Notes: generated by a model from the sequence alone, not told the origin. Counted from the stretch's first letter, positions 26,801-35,838 are shown. The stretch is 64,000 nt of DNA from Streptomyces xylophagus (GCF_000716435.1 NZ_JNWO01000032.1:62001-126000), one strand, 5' to 3'. Numbers and translations: made by a program.

Positions 26801-26956
26801 CAAGCGCTCACCTTGTTTGATGTCCTTTTTATATCTTCGGTTGGTGTTCTTTGTTTGATTTTGATGGTGACGACTGGGGGGATCGGTGGTTTGATGTGTT
26901 TAGTTCTGTGTGAAGCCCGATGTGGCGTGGATGTACGTACGGATGGAGAGCCCGGC
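26801..26956. promoter_or_regulatory. Divergent gal operon/symporter promoter region
   Basis: This gap is markedly richer in A/T than its surroundings. It holds four direct TTTGAT hexamers at 26816, 26854, 26860 and 26890, and a TATAAA on the minus strand (26828-26833) suited as a -10 for the symporter. Direct hexamers are also the operator form described for the S. lividans gal operon, so a shared regulator is plausible. Confidence 0.5.
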
Positions 26957-28015
26957 GTGAAGAAGACCTCGACCCGGTTGGCCGACGGTCGTGAGCTCAT
27001 CTACTACGACCTGCGGGACGACACCGTGCGCGACGCGGTCGACCGACGCCCGCTGGAGCGCACGGTCACCACTTCGGAGGTACGGCGGGACGTGCTGCTC
27101 GGCGACTCGGTGGCGATCGCCTCGCACCGTCAGGGCCGCACCTACCACCCGCCGGCCGACCAGTGCCCGCTCTGCCCGACCACGGGCGACCGGCTGAGCG
27201 AGATCCCGGACTCGTCGTACGACGTCGTCGTGTTCGAGAACCGATTCCCCTCGCTGGCCGGCGACTCGGGCCGCTGCGAGGTGGTCTGCTTCACCTCCGA
27301 CCACGACGCGTCCTTCGCCTCGCTGACCGAGGAGCAGGCGGCCCTCGTCCTCGAAGCGTGGACGGACCGGACGTCGGAGCTGTCGCATCTTCCCTCCGTC
27401 GAGCAGGTCTTCTGTTTCGAGAACCGCGGCGAAGAGATCGGTGTGACCCTCGGTCATCCCCACGGCCAGATCTACGCCTACCCGTTCACCACCCCGCGCA
27501 CCGCCCTGATGCTGCGTTCGCTCGCCGCGCACAAGGAGGCGACCGGCGGGGAGAACCTCTTCGACTCGGTCCTGGAGCGCGAACTCGCCGGTGAGCGGGT
27601 CGTCCTTGAGGGTGAACACTGGGCGGCCTTCGTGCCGTACGCGGCGCACTGGCCGTACGAGGTCCACCTGTACCCGAAGCGTCGCGTGCCCGATCTGCTC
27701 GGTCTGGACGAGGCGGCCCGCACAGAGTTCCCCAAGGTCTATCTGGAACTCTTGAGGCGCTTCGACCGGATCTTCGGTGAGGGCGAGCCTCCGACGCCGT
27801 ACATCTCCGCCTGGCACCAGGCGCCGTTCGGCACGCTGGAGGAGTTCGACGGTGTGAGCAGGGACGACTTCGCGCTCCACCTCGAGCTTTTCACCATTCG
27901 CCGTACGTCCGGCAAGCTGAAGTTCCTCGCGGGTTCCGAGTCCGGCATGAGCGTGTTCATCAACGACGTGCCGCCGGAGTTCGCGGCACAGCGACTGCGA
28001 GAGGTAGCGAGTTGA
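26957..28015 (+). CDS. galT: Galactose-1-phosphate uridylyltransferase
   Basis: Leloir-pathway enzyme exchanging UMP between UDP-glucose and galactose-1-phosphate. The 352-residue product has the zinc-site 'CPLCP' near residue 72 and the catalytic '[12 protein letters not shown]' near 168-179, whose second His forms the uridylyl intermediate. '[12 protein letters not shown]' and 'SAWHQAPF' follow as in the family. The GTG at 26957 with GGAGAG upstream is chosen; a very long open frame further upstream runs antisense to the symporter and is not coding. First gene of the galT-galE-galK operon. Confidence 0.95.
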   Translation: MKKTSTRLADGRELIYYDLRDDTVRDAVDRRPLERTVTTSEVRRDVLLGDSVAIASHRQGRTYHPPADQCPLCPTTGDRLSEIPDSSYDVVVFENRFPSLAGDSGRCEVVCFTSDHDASFASLTEEQAALVLEAWTDRTSELSHLPSVEQVFCFENRGEEIGVTLGHPHGQIYAYPFTTPRTALMLRSLAAHKEATGGENLFDSVLERELAGERVVLEGEHWAAFVPYAAHWPYEVHLYPKRRVPDLLGLDEAARTEFPKVYLELLRRFDRIFGEGEPPTPYISAWHQAPFGTLEEFDGVSRDDFALHLELFTIRRTSGKLKFLAGSESGMSVFINDVPPEFAAQRLREVAS

Positions 28016-28977
28016 TGAGCGGTAAGTACCTGGTGACGGGCGGGGCGGGTTACGTGGGCAGCGTGGTCGCCCAGCACCTGCTGGAGGCGGGCCACGAGGT
28101 CACCGTCCTGGACAACCTCTCGACGGGCTTCCGCGAGGGAGTGCCGGCGGGCGCCACGTTCATCGAGGGCGACATCCGCGACGCCGCGAAGTGGCTGGAC
28201 TCGACGTACGACGCGGTCCTGCACTTCGCCGCGTTCTCCCAGGTCGGCGAGTCCGTCGTCAAGCCCGAGAAGTACTGGGAGAACAACGTAGGCGGCTCGA
28301 TGGCCCTCCTCGCCGCGATGCGCGAGGCGGGAGTCCGCACCCTCGTCTTCTCTTCTACGGCGGCCACGTACGGCGAGCCGGAGGAGGTCCCGATCGTCGA
28401 GTCGGCCCGCACCTCCCCGACGAACCCCTACGGCGCGTCGAAGCTGTCGGTCGACTTCATGATCACCAGCGAGGCGGCAGCACACGGCCTCGGCGCGGTC
28501 TCCCTCCGCTACTTCAACGTGGCGGGCGCGTACGGCAGTTGCGGCGAGCGGCACGCCCCCGAGTCGCACCTCATCCCGCTGGTGTTGCAGGTCGCGCAGG
28601 GCAAGCGGGACGCGATCTCCGTCTACGGCGACGACTACCCGACGCCGGACGGCACCTGCGTCCGTGACTACATCCACGTGGCGGACCTGGCCGACGCGCA
28701 CCTGCTCGCGCTGAAGGCGGCCACTGCCGGCGAGCACCTGATCTGCAACCTGGGCAACGGCGAGGGCTTCTCCGTCCGCCAGGTCATCGAGACGGTCCGC
28801 CAGGTCACCGGGCACCCGATCCCCGAGGTCGTGGCCCCGCGCCGCGGCGGCGACCCGGCGACCCTGGTCGCCTCGGCGGCCCGGGCCAAGGAGCGCCTCG
28901 GCTGGAACCCGTCCCGCGCGGATCTCGCGGGCATCGTCGCGGACGCATGGGCGTTCGCGCAGAACGTATCGAACTGA
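28015..28977 (+). CDS. galE: UDP-glucose 4-epimerase
   Basis: NAD-dependent extended short-chain dehydrogenase that interconverts UDP-galactose and UDP-glucose. The 320-residue product has the Rossmann motif 'VTGGAGYVG' (6-14). The catalytic Ser/Thr region is '[15 protein letters not shown]', and 'YGASKLSVD' holds the Tyr-x3-Lys pair. '[10 protein letters not shown]' is also present. The ATG shares one base with the galT stop (TGATG), so translation is coupled. Confidence 0.95.
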   Translation: MSGKYLVTGGAGYVGSVVAQHLLEAGHEVTVLDNLSTGFREGVPAGATFIEGDIRDAAKWLDSTYDAVLHFAAFSQVGESVVKPEKYWENNVGGSMALLAAMREAGVRTLVFSSTAATYGEPEEVPIVESARTSPTNPYGASKLSVDFMITSEAAAHGLGAVSLRYFNVAGAYGSCGERHAPESHLIPLVLQVAQGKRDAISVYGDDYPTPDGTCVRDYIHVADLADAHLLALKAATAGEHLICNLGNGEGFSVRQVIETVRQVTGHPIPEVVAPRRGGDPATLVASAARAKERLGWNPSRADLAGIVADAWAFAQNVSN

Positions 28978-28994
28978 TCGAACTGATCGAAGGG
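28968..28994 (+). repeat. Triple 9-bp repeat across galE stop
   Basis: ATCGAACTG occurs twice, then ATCGAAGGG, spanning the last codons of galE and the leader of galK. It is too short to assign a role. Confidence 0.6.
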
Positions 28995-29009
28995 TTGAGG
29001 GGATCGCAC

Positions 29010-30152
29010 GTGGGTGTACGTGAGGGCTTCGAGGAGCTGTACGGAACCGCTCCCGAGGGCGTCTGGGCCGCGCCGGGCCGGGTCAACCTGATCGGCGAGT
29101 ACACCGACTTCAACGAGGGCTTCGTGATGCCGCTCGCCTTGCCGCACACGGCGGTGGCAGCGGTGTCCCGCCGCACGGACGGCGTCCTGCGCCTCCACTC
29201 GGCGGACATCGAGGGCCCGGTCGTAGAACTGCACGTCGAGGAACTGGCCCCGCGCACGAACACCAGCTGGGCCGCGTACCCGGCGGGCGTGGTCTGGGTG
29301 CTGCGCGAGGCGGGCCACGAGGTAACGGGCGCGGACATCCACCTCTCCTCGACGGTCCCGACGGGCGCGGGCCTGTCGTCCTCGGCGGCGCTGGAGGTGG
29401 TCACGGCCCTGGCTCTGAACGACCTCTTCGAACTGGGTCTGTCCGCGCCGGAGTTGGCCCGCTTCTCGCAGCGCGCGGAGAACGACTTCGTCGGCGTCCC
29501 CTGCGGCATCATGGACCAGACGGCCTCGGCCTGCTGCGAGGAGGGCCACGCGCTCCACCTCGACTGCCGGGACCTGTCGATCCGTCAGATCCCCTTCGAC
29601 CTGGCGTCCGAGGGCCTCTCGCTCCTGGTCGTCGACTCCCGCGTGAAGCACGCCCTCGGCGACGGCGCGTACGCGGAACGCCGCGAGGGCTGCGAGGAGG
29701 GCGCACGGCAACTGGGCGTGCCGTTCCTGCGGGACGTGGCGTACGAGGACCTGGAGGCGTCCCTGGCCCGCCTGTCCGACGAACGCATCCAGCGCTACGT
29801 CCGCCACGTCGTCTCCGACGACCACCGGGTCGACCAGGTCATCAACTTGCTCGACGCGGGCGAGGTCCGAGCGATCGGCCCGATCCTCACCGAGGGCCAC
29901 GCCTCCCTCCGCGACGACCTGCGCATCTCCTGCCCGGAGTTGGACCTCGTGGTCGACACGGCGGTCGGCGCGGGTGCGCTCGGCGCCCGTATGACGGGCG
30001 GCGGCTTCGGCGGCTCGGCGGTCGTCCTCGTGGAGGCCACGGACACGGAGACGGTCACGAAGGCGGTGGAGGAGGCGTTCGCGGGCGCGGGGTACACAGC
30101 GCCTCGGGTGTTCCCGGCGGTGCCTTCGGCGGGGGCGCGGCGGGTGGAGTGA
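29010..30152 (+). CDS. galK: Galactokinase
   Basis: GHMP kinase making galactose-1-phosphate. The 380-residue product carries the galactokinase signature 'GRVNLIGEYTDFNEGFVMP' near residues 21-39. The ATP loop is 'PTGAGLSSSAALE' (near 119-131), and 'GARMTGGGFGGSAVVL' lies in the C-terminal half. The GTG at 29010 is preceded by GAGGGG; an earlier in-frame start would overlap galE by 31 bp and is less likely. Last gene of the operon; it converges on the minus-strand gene ending 44 bp later. Confidence 0.95.
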   Translation: MGVREGFEELYGTAPEGVWAAPGRVNLIGEYTDFNEGFVMPLALPHTAVAAVSRRTDGVLRLHSADIEGPVVELHVEELAPRTNTSWAAYPAGVVWVLREAGHEVTGADIHLSSTVPTGAGLSSSAALEVVTALALNDLFELGLSAPELARFSQRAENDFVGVPCGIMDQTASACCEEGHALHLDCRDLSIRQIPFDLASEGLSLLVVDSRVKHALGDGAYAERREGCEEGARQLGVPFLRDVAYEDLEASLARLSDERIQRYVRHVVSDDHRVDQVINLLDAGEVRAIGPILTEGHASLRDDLRISCPELDLVVDTAVGAGALGARMTGGGFGGSAVVLVEATDTETVTKAVEEAFAGAGYTAPRVFPAVPSAGARRVE

Positions 30153-30195
30153 ACGGTCACGGCGAAGACGGCCCGGAACCACCGGGGCGTCCCGC

Positions 30196-30681
30196 TCACC
30201 CCGCTATGTCGTCGCAGACGGGATCCTCGGCGGAGACGCTCTTGGCCAGTTGGTGCAGCGCGCTGTGGACCAGTGCGCGAAGCCGCGCCGCGGTCAGCGC
30301 GGACGCGCTGTCGTAGGTGAGGATCCGCACCACGTCGACATGCAGTTGGTCGACCTCGCCGAGAGCGGGGAGACCGGCCAGCAGTTCATGATCGGGCCGC
30401 TTCGTCACCACGTTCCCTATGTCGGCCGGCCGGAGCCGCCCGATCATCTCCGGTGTGTACGGCTGTCCTTGGGCCACGGCGTCCAGCACGAGGGAATGGA
30501 TGCTCAACGCGAGCAGTGTTCGCACCACCACGTCGGCCGAATCCGGGTGGACCCACCAGTCCTCGAATCGCCGTTGCCGAACGTGACGGTAACCGGAGAG
30601 CCGATCGGCGGCGGCCAGGATGCGGCGGCTCCACGCGGAGCAGTCCGACCAGATGTCCACGGCGTCGGCCTCCTCCGTCAC
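30196..30681 (-). CDS. Conserved hypothetical protein coupled to an MFS transporter
   Basis: A 161-residue, mostly helical soluble protein. No known domain is recognised. The centre has a long apolar helix ('VVVRTLLALSIHSLVLDAVAQG'-like, about 50-70), and the C-terminal third is again helical and Ala/Leu-rich. The GTG start overlaps the stop of the transporter gene by 4 nt (GTGA), so it is translated from the same message. The open frame continues far upstream only as a shadow of the transporter. Confidence 0.75.
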   Translation of the reverse strand: MTEEADAVDIWSDCSAWSRRILAAADRLSGYRHVRQRRFEDWWVHPDSADVVVRTLLALSIHSLVLDAVAQGQPYTPEMIGRLRPADIGNVVTKRPDHELLAGLPALGEVDQLHVDVVRILTYDSASALTAARLRALVHSALHQLAKSVSAEDPVCDDIAG

Positions 30682-31916
30682 GGGGTGCTGCGCAGGCTCC
30701 GGACCCCCGGGGCCAGCAGCGCCGCGACCGTCGCGAGAACCACCAGTGTCGCGCACCCCGCGAGCGTGTGTCCCAGGCCCACCGTCGTCGCGAGTGGGCC
30801 GGCGATGAGCAGTCCCAGCGGGGCGAAGGCCAGGGAGCCGAATCCGTCGTAGGAGCTGACCCTGGAGAGGGACTCCTCGGGGATCTCGCGGTGGATGGTG
30901 GTGGACCACAGGACGCCGAAGACGTCGCTGGAGATCCCGGCGGTGAACATCGCGGCGGCGATCAGCCAGACCGGGGCCCGGACGGCGAGGAGAGCGATCG
31001 GGACGGCCAACGGGAAGGTGGCGAGTACGGCCACCAGCATCGGGCGGCGGACCCGGACCCGGGCGGCCAGGCCCGCGCCGGCGATCGTGCCCAGGGCCTG
31101 TGCGGCGACGATGACCGACCAGGCGCGGGCGCCGCCCAGGTAGCGGTCGGCGGTCAGGGGACCGAGAACTCCCACGTTCGCGTTGAGCGCCGCGACCACG
31201 ATCGACCACTGCGCCACCACGACCCACAGCCACTGCCGGGACGCGAACTCCCGCCAGCCCTCCCGGAGATCGGCCCAGCCGGAGGACTTCCTGGGCGGGC
31301 GTACGGCGACCGGGAGGCGCGCCGTGAGGGCCGCGCTGACCACGAAGGACGCGGCGTTCAACGCCAGTGCCCAGCCCGCGCCCACCAGGGCCACCGTCAC
31401 ACCCGACAGCGCCAGGCCCAGCAGCCGGGCGCTGTTGGTGCCCACCCGCAGCGTGCCGTTGGCCTGTTGGAGGCGTTCGGTGGAGACGACCAGCGGCACG
31501 ATGCCGTCCATCGCCGGCATGAACAGGGCCGAGGCCGTACCGGCCGCCACCGCCAGCACGCACATCGCGGGCAGCGGTGCGTGCCCGGTCAGCACCAGCG
31601 TGGCCAGACCCGTGTACGCCACGGCACCCATCAGTTCCGCGAGCGCCATCAGACGAGCGCGTGACATGCGGTCCGCGATGACCCCGCCCACCAGGATGAA
31701 CATCAGTTGCGGCAACGCCTGGCACGCCAGCACGAGCGACAGCCGACCCGGACCGGCTCCGGGCAGGGCGAGCACCGCGAAGGCGAGGGCCACGGCGGCG
31801 AAGCCGTTGCCCAGCACGGACACGGTTCGCGCGGTCGCGAGCAGCACGAACGCCGGCTCACGCCACAGTGATGATGTTCCGGGACTCTCGGCGGTGGTGG
31901 CTGAAGTGGATGTCAC
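30678..31916 (-). CDS. MFS transporter, drug/siderophore-exporter type
   Basis: About 412 residues with twelve predicted transmembrane helices. The loop between helices 2 and 3 has 'GGVIADRMSRARLM', the MFS motif A variant seen in 12-helix exporters of the EntS/MFS_3 type. The substrate is unknown. The start is uncertain: a GTG at 31916 fits the family N-terminus, while an ATG at 31958 is also in frame. The sequence GTTGACGTGGGTCGTTTAAA lies just upstream (31922-31941 on the minus strand) and may hold the promoter, leaving a short or no leader. Confidence 0.85.
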   Translation of the reverse strand: MTSTSATTAESPGTSSLWREPAFVLLATARTVSVLGNGFAAVALAFAVLALPGAGPGRLSLVLACQALPQLMFILVGGVIADRMSRARLMALAELMGAVAYTGLATLVLTGHAPLPAMCVLAVAAGTASALFMPAMDGIVPLVVSTERLQQANGTLRVGTNSARLLGLALSGVTVALVGAGWALALNAASFVVSAALTARLPVAVRPPRKSSGWADLREGWREFASRQWLWVVVAQWSIVVAALNANVGVLGPLTADRYLGGARAWSVIVAAQALGTIAGAGLAARVRVRRPMLVAVLATFPLAVPIALLAVRAPVWLIAAAMFTAGISSDVFGVLWSTTIHREIPEESLSRVSSYDGFGSLAFAPLGLLIAGPLATTVGLGHTLAGCATLVVLATVAALLAPGVRSLRSTP

Positions 31917-31988
31917 GGCCAGGTACTTTAAACGACCCACGTCAACGGGTGTCCACAACCGGCCACTTCACCGGTCCGGATCACCGGT

Positions 31989-32897
31989 TCAGAGATATCC
32001 CCAGGCCCGGCACATCGGCCGCAGCACCTCCGGGATCTCCGCCAAGTCCGGTGCCGGGCGGTCCGGTTGGACCTGGCCGGAGCGGATCTTGTCGGTCCAG
32101 TCGCCGAAGCCGCCGCCCAGGACGGCGCCCTCCAGACTGCTGCCGTAGTCCGTCATCCCGGGCTCGTAGGGAAGGTCCAAGTAGGCGCAGAGGGCGCGGA
32201 GTTCGGCGGTGGGGTCGGCCGTGAGGTCCTCGTAGCGCAGGATGTGGCCGCCGATCTCGGCGTGGGCCTCCTCCATGGACTCCATGTACTTCAGGACGCG
32301 CTCGGCGGCCTCCTCGCGGGTGCGGTCCGGTACGGCCTCGTGCCAGGAACGGGCGACCGCCCCCGGGTGCCGCCGCAGGAAGACGAACCGGGCGTCGGGC
32401 CAGGTCTCCGCGATGCGCCGCCACTGGAAGGCGTTGCCGGGGGTCTTCTCCACGATGAACTGCTTGCCGGACTTGACCAGTTCACGGTGCAGGGCCCGGT
32501 CCCAGAGCAGGCCCTCCAGTTGTTCGTGGCCGAGGCCCAGGGTCCGCAGGGAGCGTTCCGTGGGGGTGCCCGACTTGAAGTAGACCTCGATACCGGTCAG
32601 ATGGAGTTCGTGCGCCGCGTGCAGCCGGGAGTGCGCCCCCAGCATCATGCGCAGCAGCGTCGACCCGGAACGCACCGAGGTCAGGATGAACACCGGGCGC
32701 TCCAGCAACCGGTCGACGGCCGGATCCACCGTCGCCGTCTCCGGTACGGGTTCGGGGCGCGCGGGGCGCGAACCGCGCGGCGCGGGAATCGCCCCCAGGG
32801 AACCCGCCGTTGTCGCCGTGGGCGGCGTGGGCGCCCGGCGAATCTGGTAGCCGGTCGTCTCGGCGAGCTTCGAGTTCAGCCTCCGCAGCATGCTCAT
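31989..32897 (-). CDS. PAPS-dependent sulfotransferase family protein
   Basis: A 302-residue protein with the sulfotransferase fold. The 5'-phosphosulfate loop 'VRSGSTLLRMM' lies at about 75-85, and the 3'-phosphate-binding segment 'FLRRHPGAVARSWHEA' in the middle. The first 60 residues are a Pro/Thr/Ala-rich extension. It would transfer sulfate from PAPS to an unknown acceptor. The ATG at 32897 is taken (a second ATG is two codons on); 95 further open codons upstream overlap the GNAT gene and are rejected. Confidence 0.88.
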   Translation of the reverse strand: MSMLRRLNSKLAETTGYQIRRAPTPPTATTAGSLGAIPAPRGSRPARPEPVPETATVDPAVDRLLERPVFILTSVRSGSTLLRMMLGAHSRLHAAHELHLTGIEVYFKSGTPTERSLRTLGLGHEQLEGLLWDRALHRELVKSGKQFIVEKTPGNAFQWRRIAETWPDARFVFLRRHPGAVARSWHEAVPDRTREEAAERVLKYMESMEEAHAEIGGHILRYEDLTADPTAELRALCAYLDLPYEPGMTDYGSSLEGAVLGGGFGDWTDKIRSGQVQPDRPAPDLAEIPEVLRPMCRAWGYL

Positions 32898-32959
32898 GGC
32901 GGGCACGGTAAAGGGAGTGTCTGAGACTGGGCTGAGCGTCCCGTTCACCCCGGATGTGT

Positions 32960-33403
32960 TCACCCCAGGTTCTTGGTGAGGGTGTATTCCGTGACCCCCG
33001 GCGGATAGTCCGGGATCACGCACACCACCTCGTACCCCAGCTTCTTGTAGAAGTCCGGCGCCTGGAAGTCCCACGTCTCCAGCCTGGCGGCCCCGCAGCC
33101 GCGCTCCTCGCGGGCGATGCGTTCCGCCTCCGCGAGCAGCCGGGAGCCGAGTCCCGTCCCTCGGTGACGGCCGTCCACCCACAGATACGTCACATGGAGC
33201 CAGTCCGCCCAGGTGTGGCAGACCGCTCCGCCCGCCAGCTCGCCGGCGTCGTCCAACGCCCAGACGTGAAGCGGAACTTCACGTTCGCGAGGGGTTCCGC
33301 GCAGCGCCCGCAGCACCGGGGACGCGGCCGTGTTGGTTTCGAGCAGCCGGGCGCGGAGCAGATCGCGTCGCTCTCTGTCGACTTCCGTCTCAATACGAAA
33401 CAT
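32960..33403 (-). CDS. GNAT-family N-acetyltransferase
   Basis: A 147-residue GCN5-related acetyltransferase. The acetyl-CoA pyrophosphate loop is 'VDGRHRGTGLGSRLLAEAE' (about 78-96), preceded by strand 4 'HVTYLWV' and followed by 'ETWDFQAPDFYKKLGYEVV' (motif B). The substrate is unknown. The ATG at 33403 with GGTGAG upstream is preferred to an ATG 12 bp earlier. It lies 62 bp upstream of the sulfotransferase on the same strand. Confidence 0.9.
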   Translation of the reverse strand: MFRIETEVDRERRDLLRARLLETNTAASPVLRALRGTPREREVPLHVWALDDAGELAGGAVCHTWADWLHVTYLWVDGRHRGTGLGSRLLAEAERIAREERGCGAARLETWDFQAPDFYKKLGYEVVCVIPDYPPGVTEYTLTKNLG

Positions 33404-33676
33404 GCGGCTCACCATAAACGGGCCGGACAGTCAGTTCTGCAAATTAGCTTCCGCTGCTGCCCCCCGGCCGTACCCTGTGAACAGCACCGGTGGGGGCCGG
33501 TGCTGATCAGGGGGCGAGACAAGTCGGGTACGACGCCCGATGTGGGGGTAGCAGTGTCTGCACGGCGGCGGCCGTGCGGCTCAGGCCGCTCCCGGGCGTC
33601 GTACCCGCAATCATCGCTTCGTCTCCCGACGATGAGGTATCCCCTGCTCCCTGAGGAGCCTGGGGAAGGGGGTTTC

Positions 33677-34444
33677 GTGGTTCGCATCCGAGTCCTGGTC
33701 GTCGACGACCATCGCATCTTCGCCGAGTCGCTCGCCGCGGCACTGGCCGCCGAGCCCGATGTCGACGTGTCCGCCGCCGGCAGCGGTCCCGCCGCGCTGC
33801 GCTGCATGGAGCGCGCGTCCGCCGAGGGCCGCAGATTCGACGTCCTGCTCGTGGACGCCGATCTGGGCGGCAACGTGCCGGGCGTCCGGCCCGCCGTGCC
33901 TGTTCAGGCGGGCAACGAGGACGGGCTGGTGGACGGGATCTCCCTGGTCGCCGGGGTCCGTTCGGCGCAGCCGAGCGTACGGATGGTCGTGCTGGCGGAG
34001 AAGGACGATCCGCGCCGGGCCGCGCTGGCCCTGCAGGCCGGTGCGTCCGGCTGGGTCGCCAAGGACTGCTCGCTGTCCAGGCTTTTAACCGTCATCCGAG
34101 GTGTCCTGCGCGACGAGACGCATCTGCCGCCGGCCCTGCTGACCGGGGTCCTGCGCGAGTTGACGGCCGCGCGCAAGCACCGCACCGAGAGCGAGCGCCT
34201 GGTGGAGTCCCTCACGCCGAGGGAACGGGAAGTGCTGCGCTGCATGGTGGCCGGCTTGGGGCGCAAGGCGGTCGCCGAGCGACTGTTCCTCTCCCCGCAC
34301 ACAGTCCGGACGCATATGCAAAACGTGCTCGGCAAGCTGGGCGTCCACTCGACCCTCGCAGCGGTCGCGCTGGCGAGGCGCGCCGGGGTGGGTCCCGTCG
34401 ACCTAGCCGGGGATGTTGTCGAACGGGGCGGTCAACTGGCGTAG
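33677..34444 (+). CDS. Orphan LuxR-type response regulator with insertion in receiver
   Basis: A 255-residue NarL-type regulator. The receiver (1-145) keeps the acidic pair in 'VVDDHRIFAE', the phosphoacceptor in 'FDVLLVDADLGG' and the Lys in 'GASGWVAKD'. An extra segment of about 20-25 residues stands after the phosphoacceptor strand ('NVPGVRPAVPVQAGNEDG'). The LuxR domain is at about 183-245 ('LTPREREVLRCMVAGLGRKAVAERLFLSPHTVRTHMQNVLGKLGV'). No kinase is adjacent. The GTG at 33677 has GAAGGGGG upstream. The 3' end overlaps the convergent tamR by 42 bp. The 273-bp upstream gap (33404-33676) shows no gene. Confidence 0.9.
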   Translation: MVRIRVLVVDDHRIFAESLAAALAAEPDVDVSAAGSGPAALRCMERASAEGRRFDVLLVDADLGGNVPGVRPAVPVQAGNEDGLVDGISLVAGVRSAQPSVRMVVLAEKDDPRRAALALQAGASGWVAKDCSLSRLLTVIRGVLRDETHLPPALLTGVLRELTAARKHRTESERLVESLTPREREVLRCMVAGLGRKAVAERLFLSPHTVRTHMQNVLGKLGVHSTLAAVALARRAGVGPVDLAGDVVERGGQLA

Positions 34445-34900
34445 CAGCCCGGCCAGTTCGCCCCGCTGGGCGCGGGAGAGTTCCGCGAGGATCGCGCGCT
34501 CCTGGGCGAGCAGGCCGGCCAGGGCCTGGTCCGCGCGGTCCTGGCCCTCCTCGGTGAGCCGGACCAGCACACCCCGGCGGTCGCTGGGGTCGGGGAGGCG
34601 CTCGACCAGACCCTTCTTCGCGAGGCGGTCGATACGGTTCGTCATCGTGCCGGACGTGACCAGGGTCTGCGTCAACAGCTGCCCGGGGGAGAGCTGGTAG
34701 GGGCTGCCCGCGCGCCTGAGCGCCGTCAGCACGTCGAACTCCCAGGGTTCCAGGCTGTGCTCGGCGAACGCCAGCCGCCGGGCCCGGTCCAGATGCCGGG
34801 CCAGCCGGCTCACCCGGCTGAGCACCTCAAGTGGCTCCACGTCGAGGTCGGGGCGCTCCCGGCGCCACGCTGCGACAAGCCGATCGACCTCGTCCTCCAT
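34403..34900 (-). CDS. tamR: MarR-family regulator TamR
   Basis: A 165-residue winged-helix regulator: dimerisation helices at both ends and the recognition segment 'LVTSGTMTNRIDRLAKKGLVERLPDPSDRRGVLVRLT' (about 82-118). It is divergent from a trans-aconitate methyltransferase gene, the arrangement known for TamR of S. coelicolor. That TamR responds to trans-aconitate, cis-aconitate and citrate and controls tam and aconitase genes. Identity rests on family plus position. The intergenic region holds inverted operator-like sequences. Its C-terminus overlaps the convergent LuxR regulator gene by 42 bp. Confidence 0.88.
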   Translation of the reverse strand: MEDEVDRLVAAWRRERPDLDVEPLEVLSRVSRLARHLDRARRLAFAEHSLEPWEFDVLTALRRAGSPYQLSPGQLLTQTLVTSGTMTNRIDRLAKKGLVERLPDPSDRRGVLVRLTEEGQDRADQALAGLLAQERAILAELSRAQRGELAGLLRQLTAPFDNIPG

Positions 34901-34965
34901 GACGATCAGTGTAGTGGTTGTGTCGACGTGAAGTCTCTTGATGTCGACTATATCGATGCCGAGTA

Positions 34966-34994
34966 TCTCGACTTCAAGTCTCTTGACATCGAGA
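34966..34994. promoter_or_regulatory. TamR operator-like inverted repeat
   Basis: TCTCGACTTCAAG-TCT-CTTGACATCGAGA is an imperfect dyad (11 of 13 pairs) between tamR and tam. A related half-site, AAGTCTCTTGATGTCGA (34931-34947), lies upstream and repeats AAGTCTCTTGA found at 34976-34986. Placement next to both starts fits autoregulation and control of tam. Confidence 0.65.
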
Positions 34995-35019
34995 GACTTG
35001 GGGCGGGAAGGTGTACGTC

Positions 35020-35835
35020 ATGACTTCCGCCTCGCCCGTGTGGGACCCCGCCCAGTACCTCCGCCACGCCGACCACCGCGCCCGCCCCTTCACCGACCTG
35101 CTGGCCCGGGTCACCGCGCTGCCCGCGGAGCGCCCCCGCATCGCCGACCTCGGCTGCGGCCCCGGCAACGTGACCACCGTCCTCGCCGACCGCTGGCCCA
35201 CCGCGCACATCACCGGCTACGACAACTCACCCGAGATGCTGGCGAAGACCGAGCCCTACGCCGGCCCCACCACCGGTGGCGGCAGCCTCGACTTCGCCCA
35301 CGCGGACGCGACGACCTGGACGCCGACGGAGACGTACGACCTGATCGTGTCGAACGCGGCGCTGCACTGGGTCCCGGGGCACCTGGACCGGTTCGGCGAC
35401 TGGGTCTCCGCACTGGCGCCGTCCGGCACCTTCGCCTTCCAGGTGCCCGACAACATCGACGCGCCCCTGCACGCCCTGATGCGCGAACTCGCCGGAACCG
35501 CCCGCTGGAAGAGCCGGCTGGGCGAGGTCCTGCGCCACGAGGACTCCGTCCACACACCCGGCGTCTACCTCGACCGCCTGGCCCGCCTCGGCTGCGCGGC
35601 CGACGTCTGGCAGACCACGTACCAGCACATCCTCCCCGGCGCCGACCCCGTCCTCGACTGGGTCAAGGGCACCGGCCTGCGCCCCGCCCTCACCGCCCTC
35701 GCGGACGACCCGGAGGCACGGGACGCGTTCGTGACGGAGTACCGCGACCTGCTCCGCGAGGCGTACCCGACGGCGGAGTACGGCACGGTCCTCCCGTTCC
35801 GGCGGTTGTTCGCGGTGGCCCGCAGGGAGGCGTGA
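35020..35835 (+). CDS. tam: Trans-aconitate 2-methyltransferase
   Basis: Class I SAM methyltransferase that methylates trans-aconitate, detoxifying this inhibitor of aconitase. The 271-residue product has 'IADLGCGPGNVTTVLADRWP' (about 43-62, SAM motif I) and 'GYDNSPEMLAKT' (motif II). It also has 'YDLIVSNAALHWVPGH', a segment shared by Tam enzymes. The ATG at 35020 is chosen over a GTG 9 bp upstream because GGGAAGG precedes it at suitable spacing. The VOC gene follows after 3 bp. Confidence 0.92.
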   Translation: MTSASPVWDPAQYLRHADHRARPFTDLLARVTALPAERPRIADLGCGPGNVTTVLADRWPTAHITGYDNSPEMLAKTEPYAGPTTGGGSLDFAHADATTWTPTETYDLIVSNAALHWVPGHLDRFGDWVSALAPSGTFAFQVPDNIDAPLHALMRELAGTARWKSRLGEVLRHEDSVHTPGVYLDRLARLGCAADVWQTTYQHILPGADPVLDWVKGTGLRPALTALADDPEARDAFVTEYRDLLREAYPTAEYGTVLPFRRLFAVARREA

Positions 35836-35838
35836 CGG

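Noticed and set aside
26102..26956. Extended N-terminus of galT starting inside the antisense symporter
   Set aside because: The added 285 residues are charged low complexity; the family N-terminus begins at the GTG at 26957 with a ribosome-binding site.
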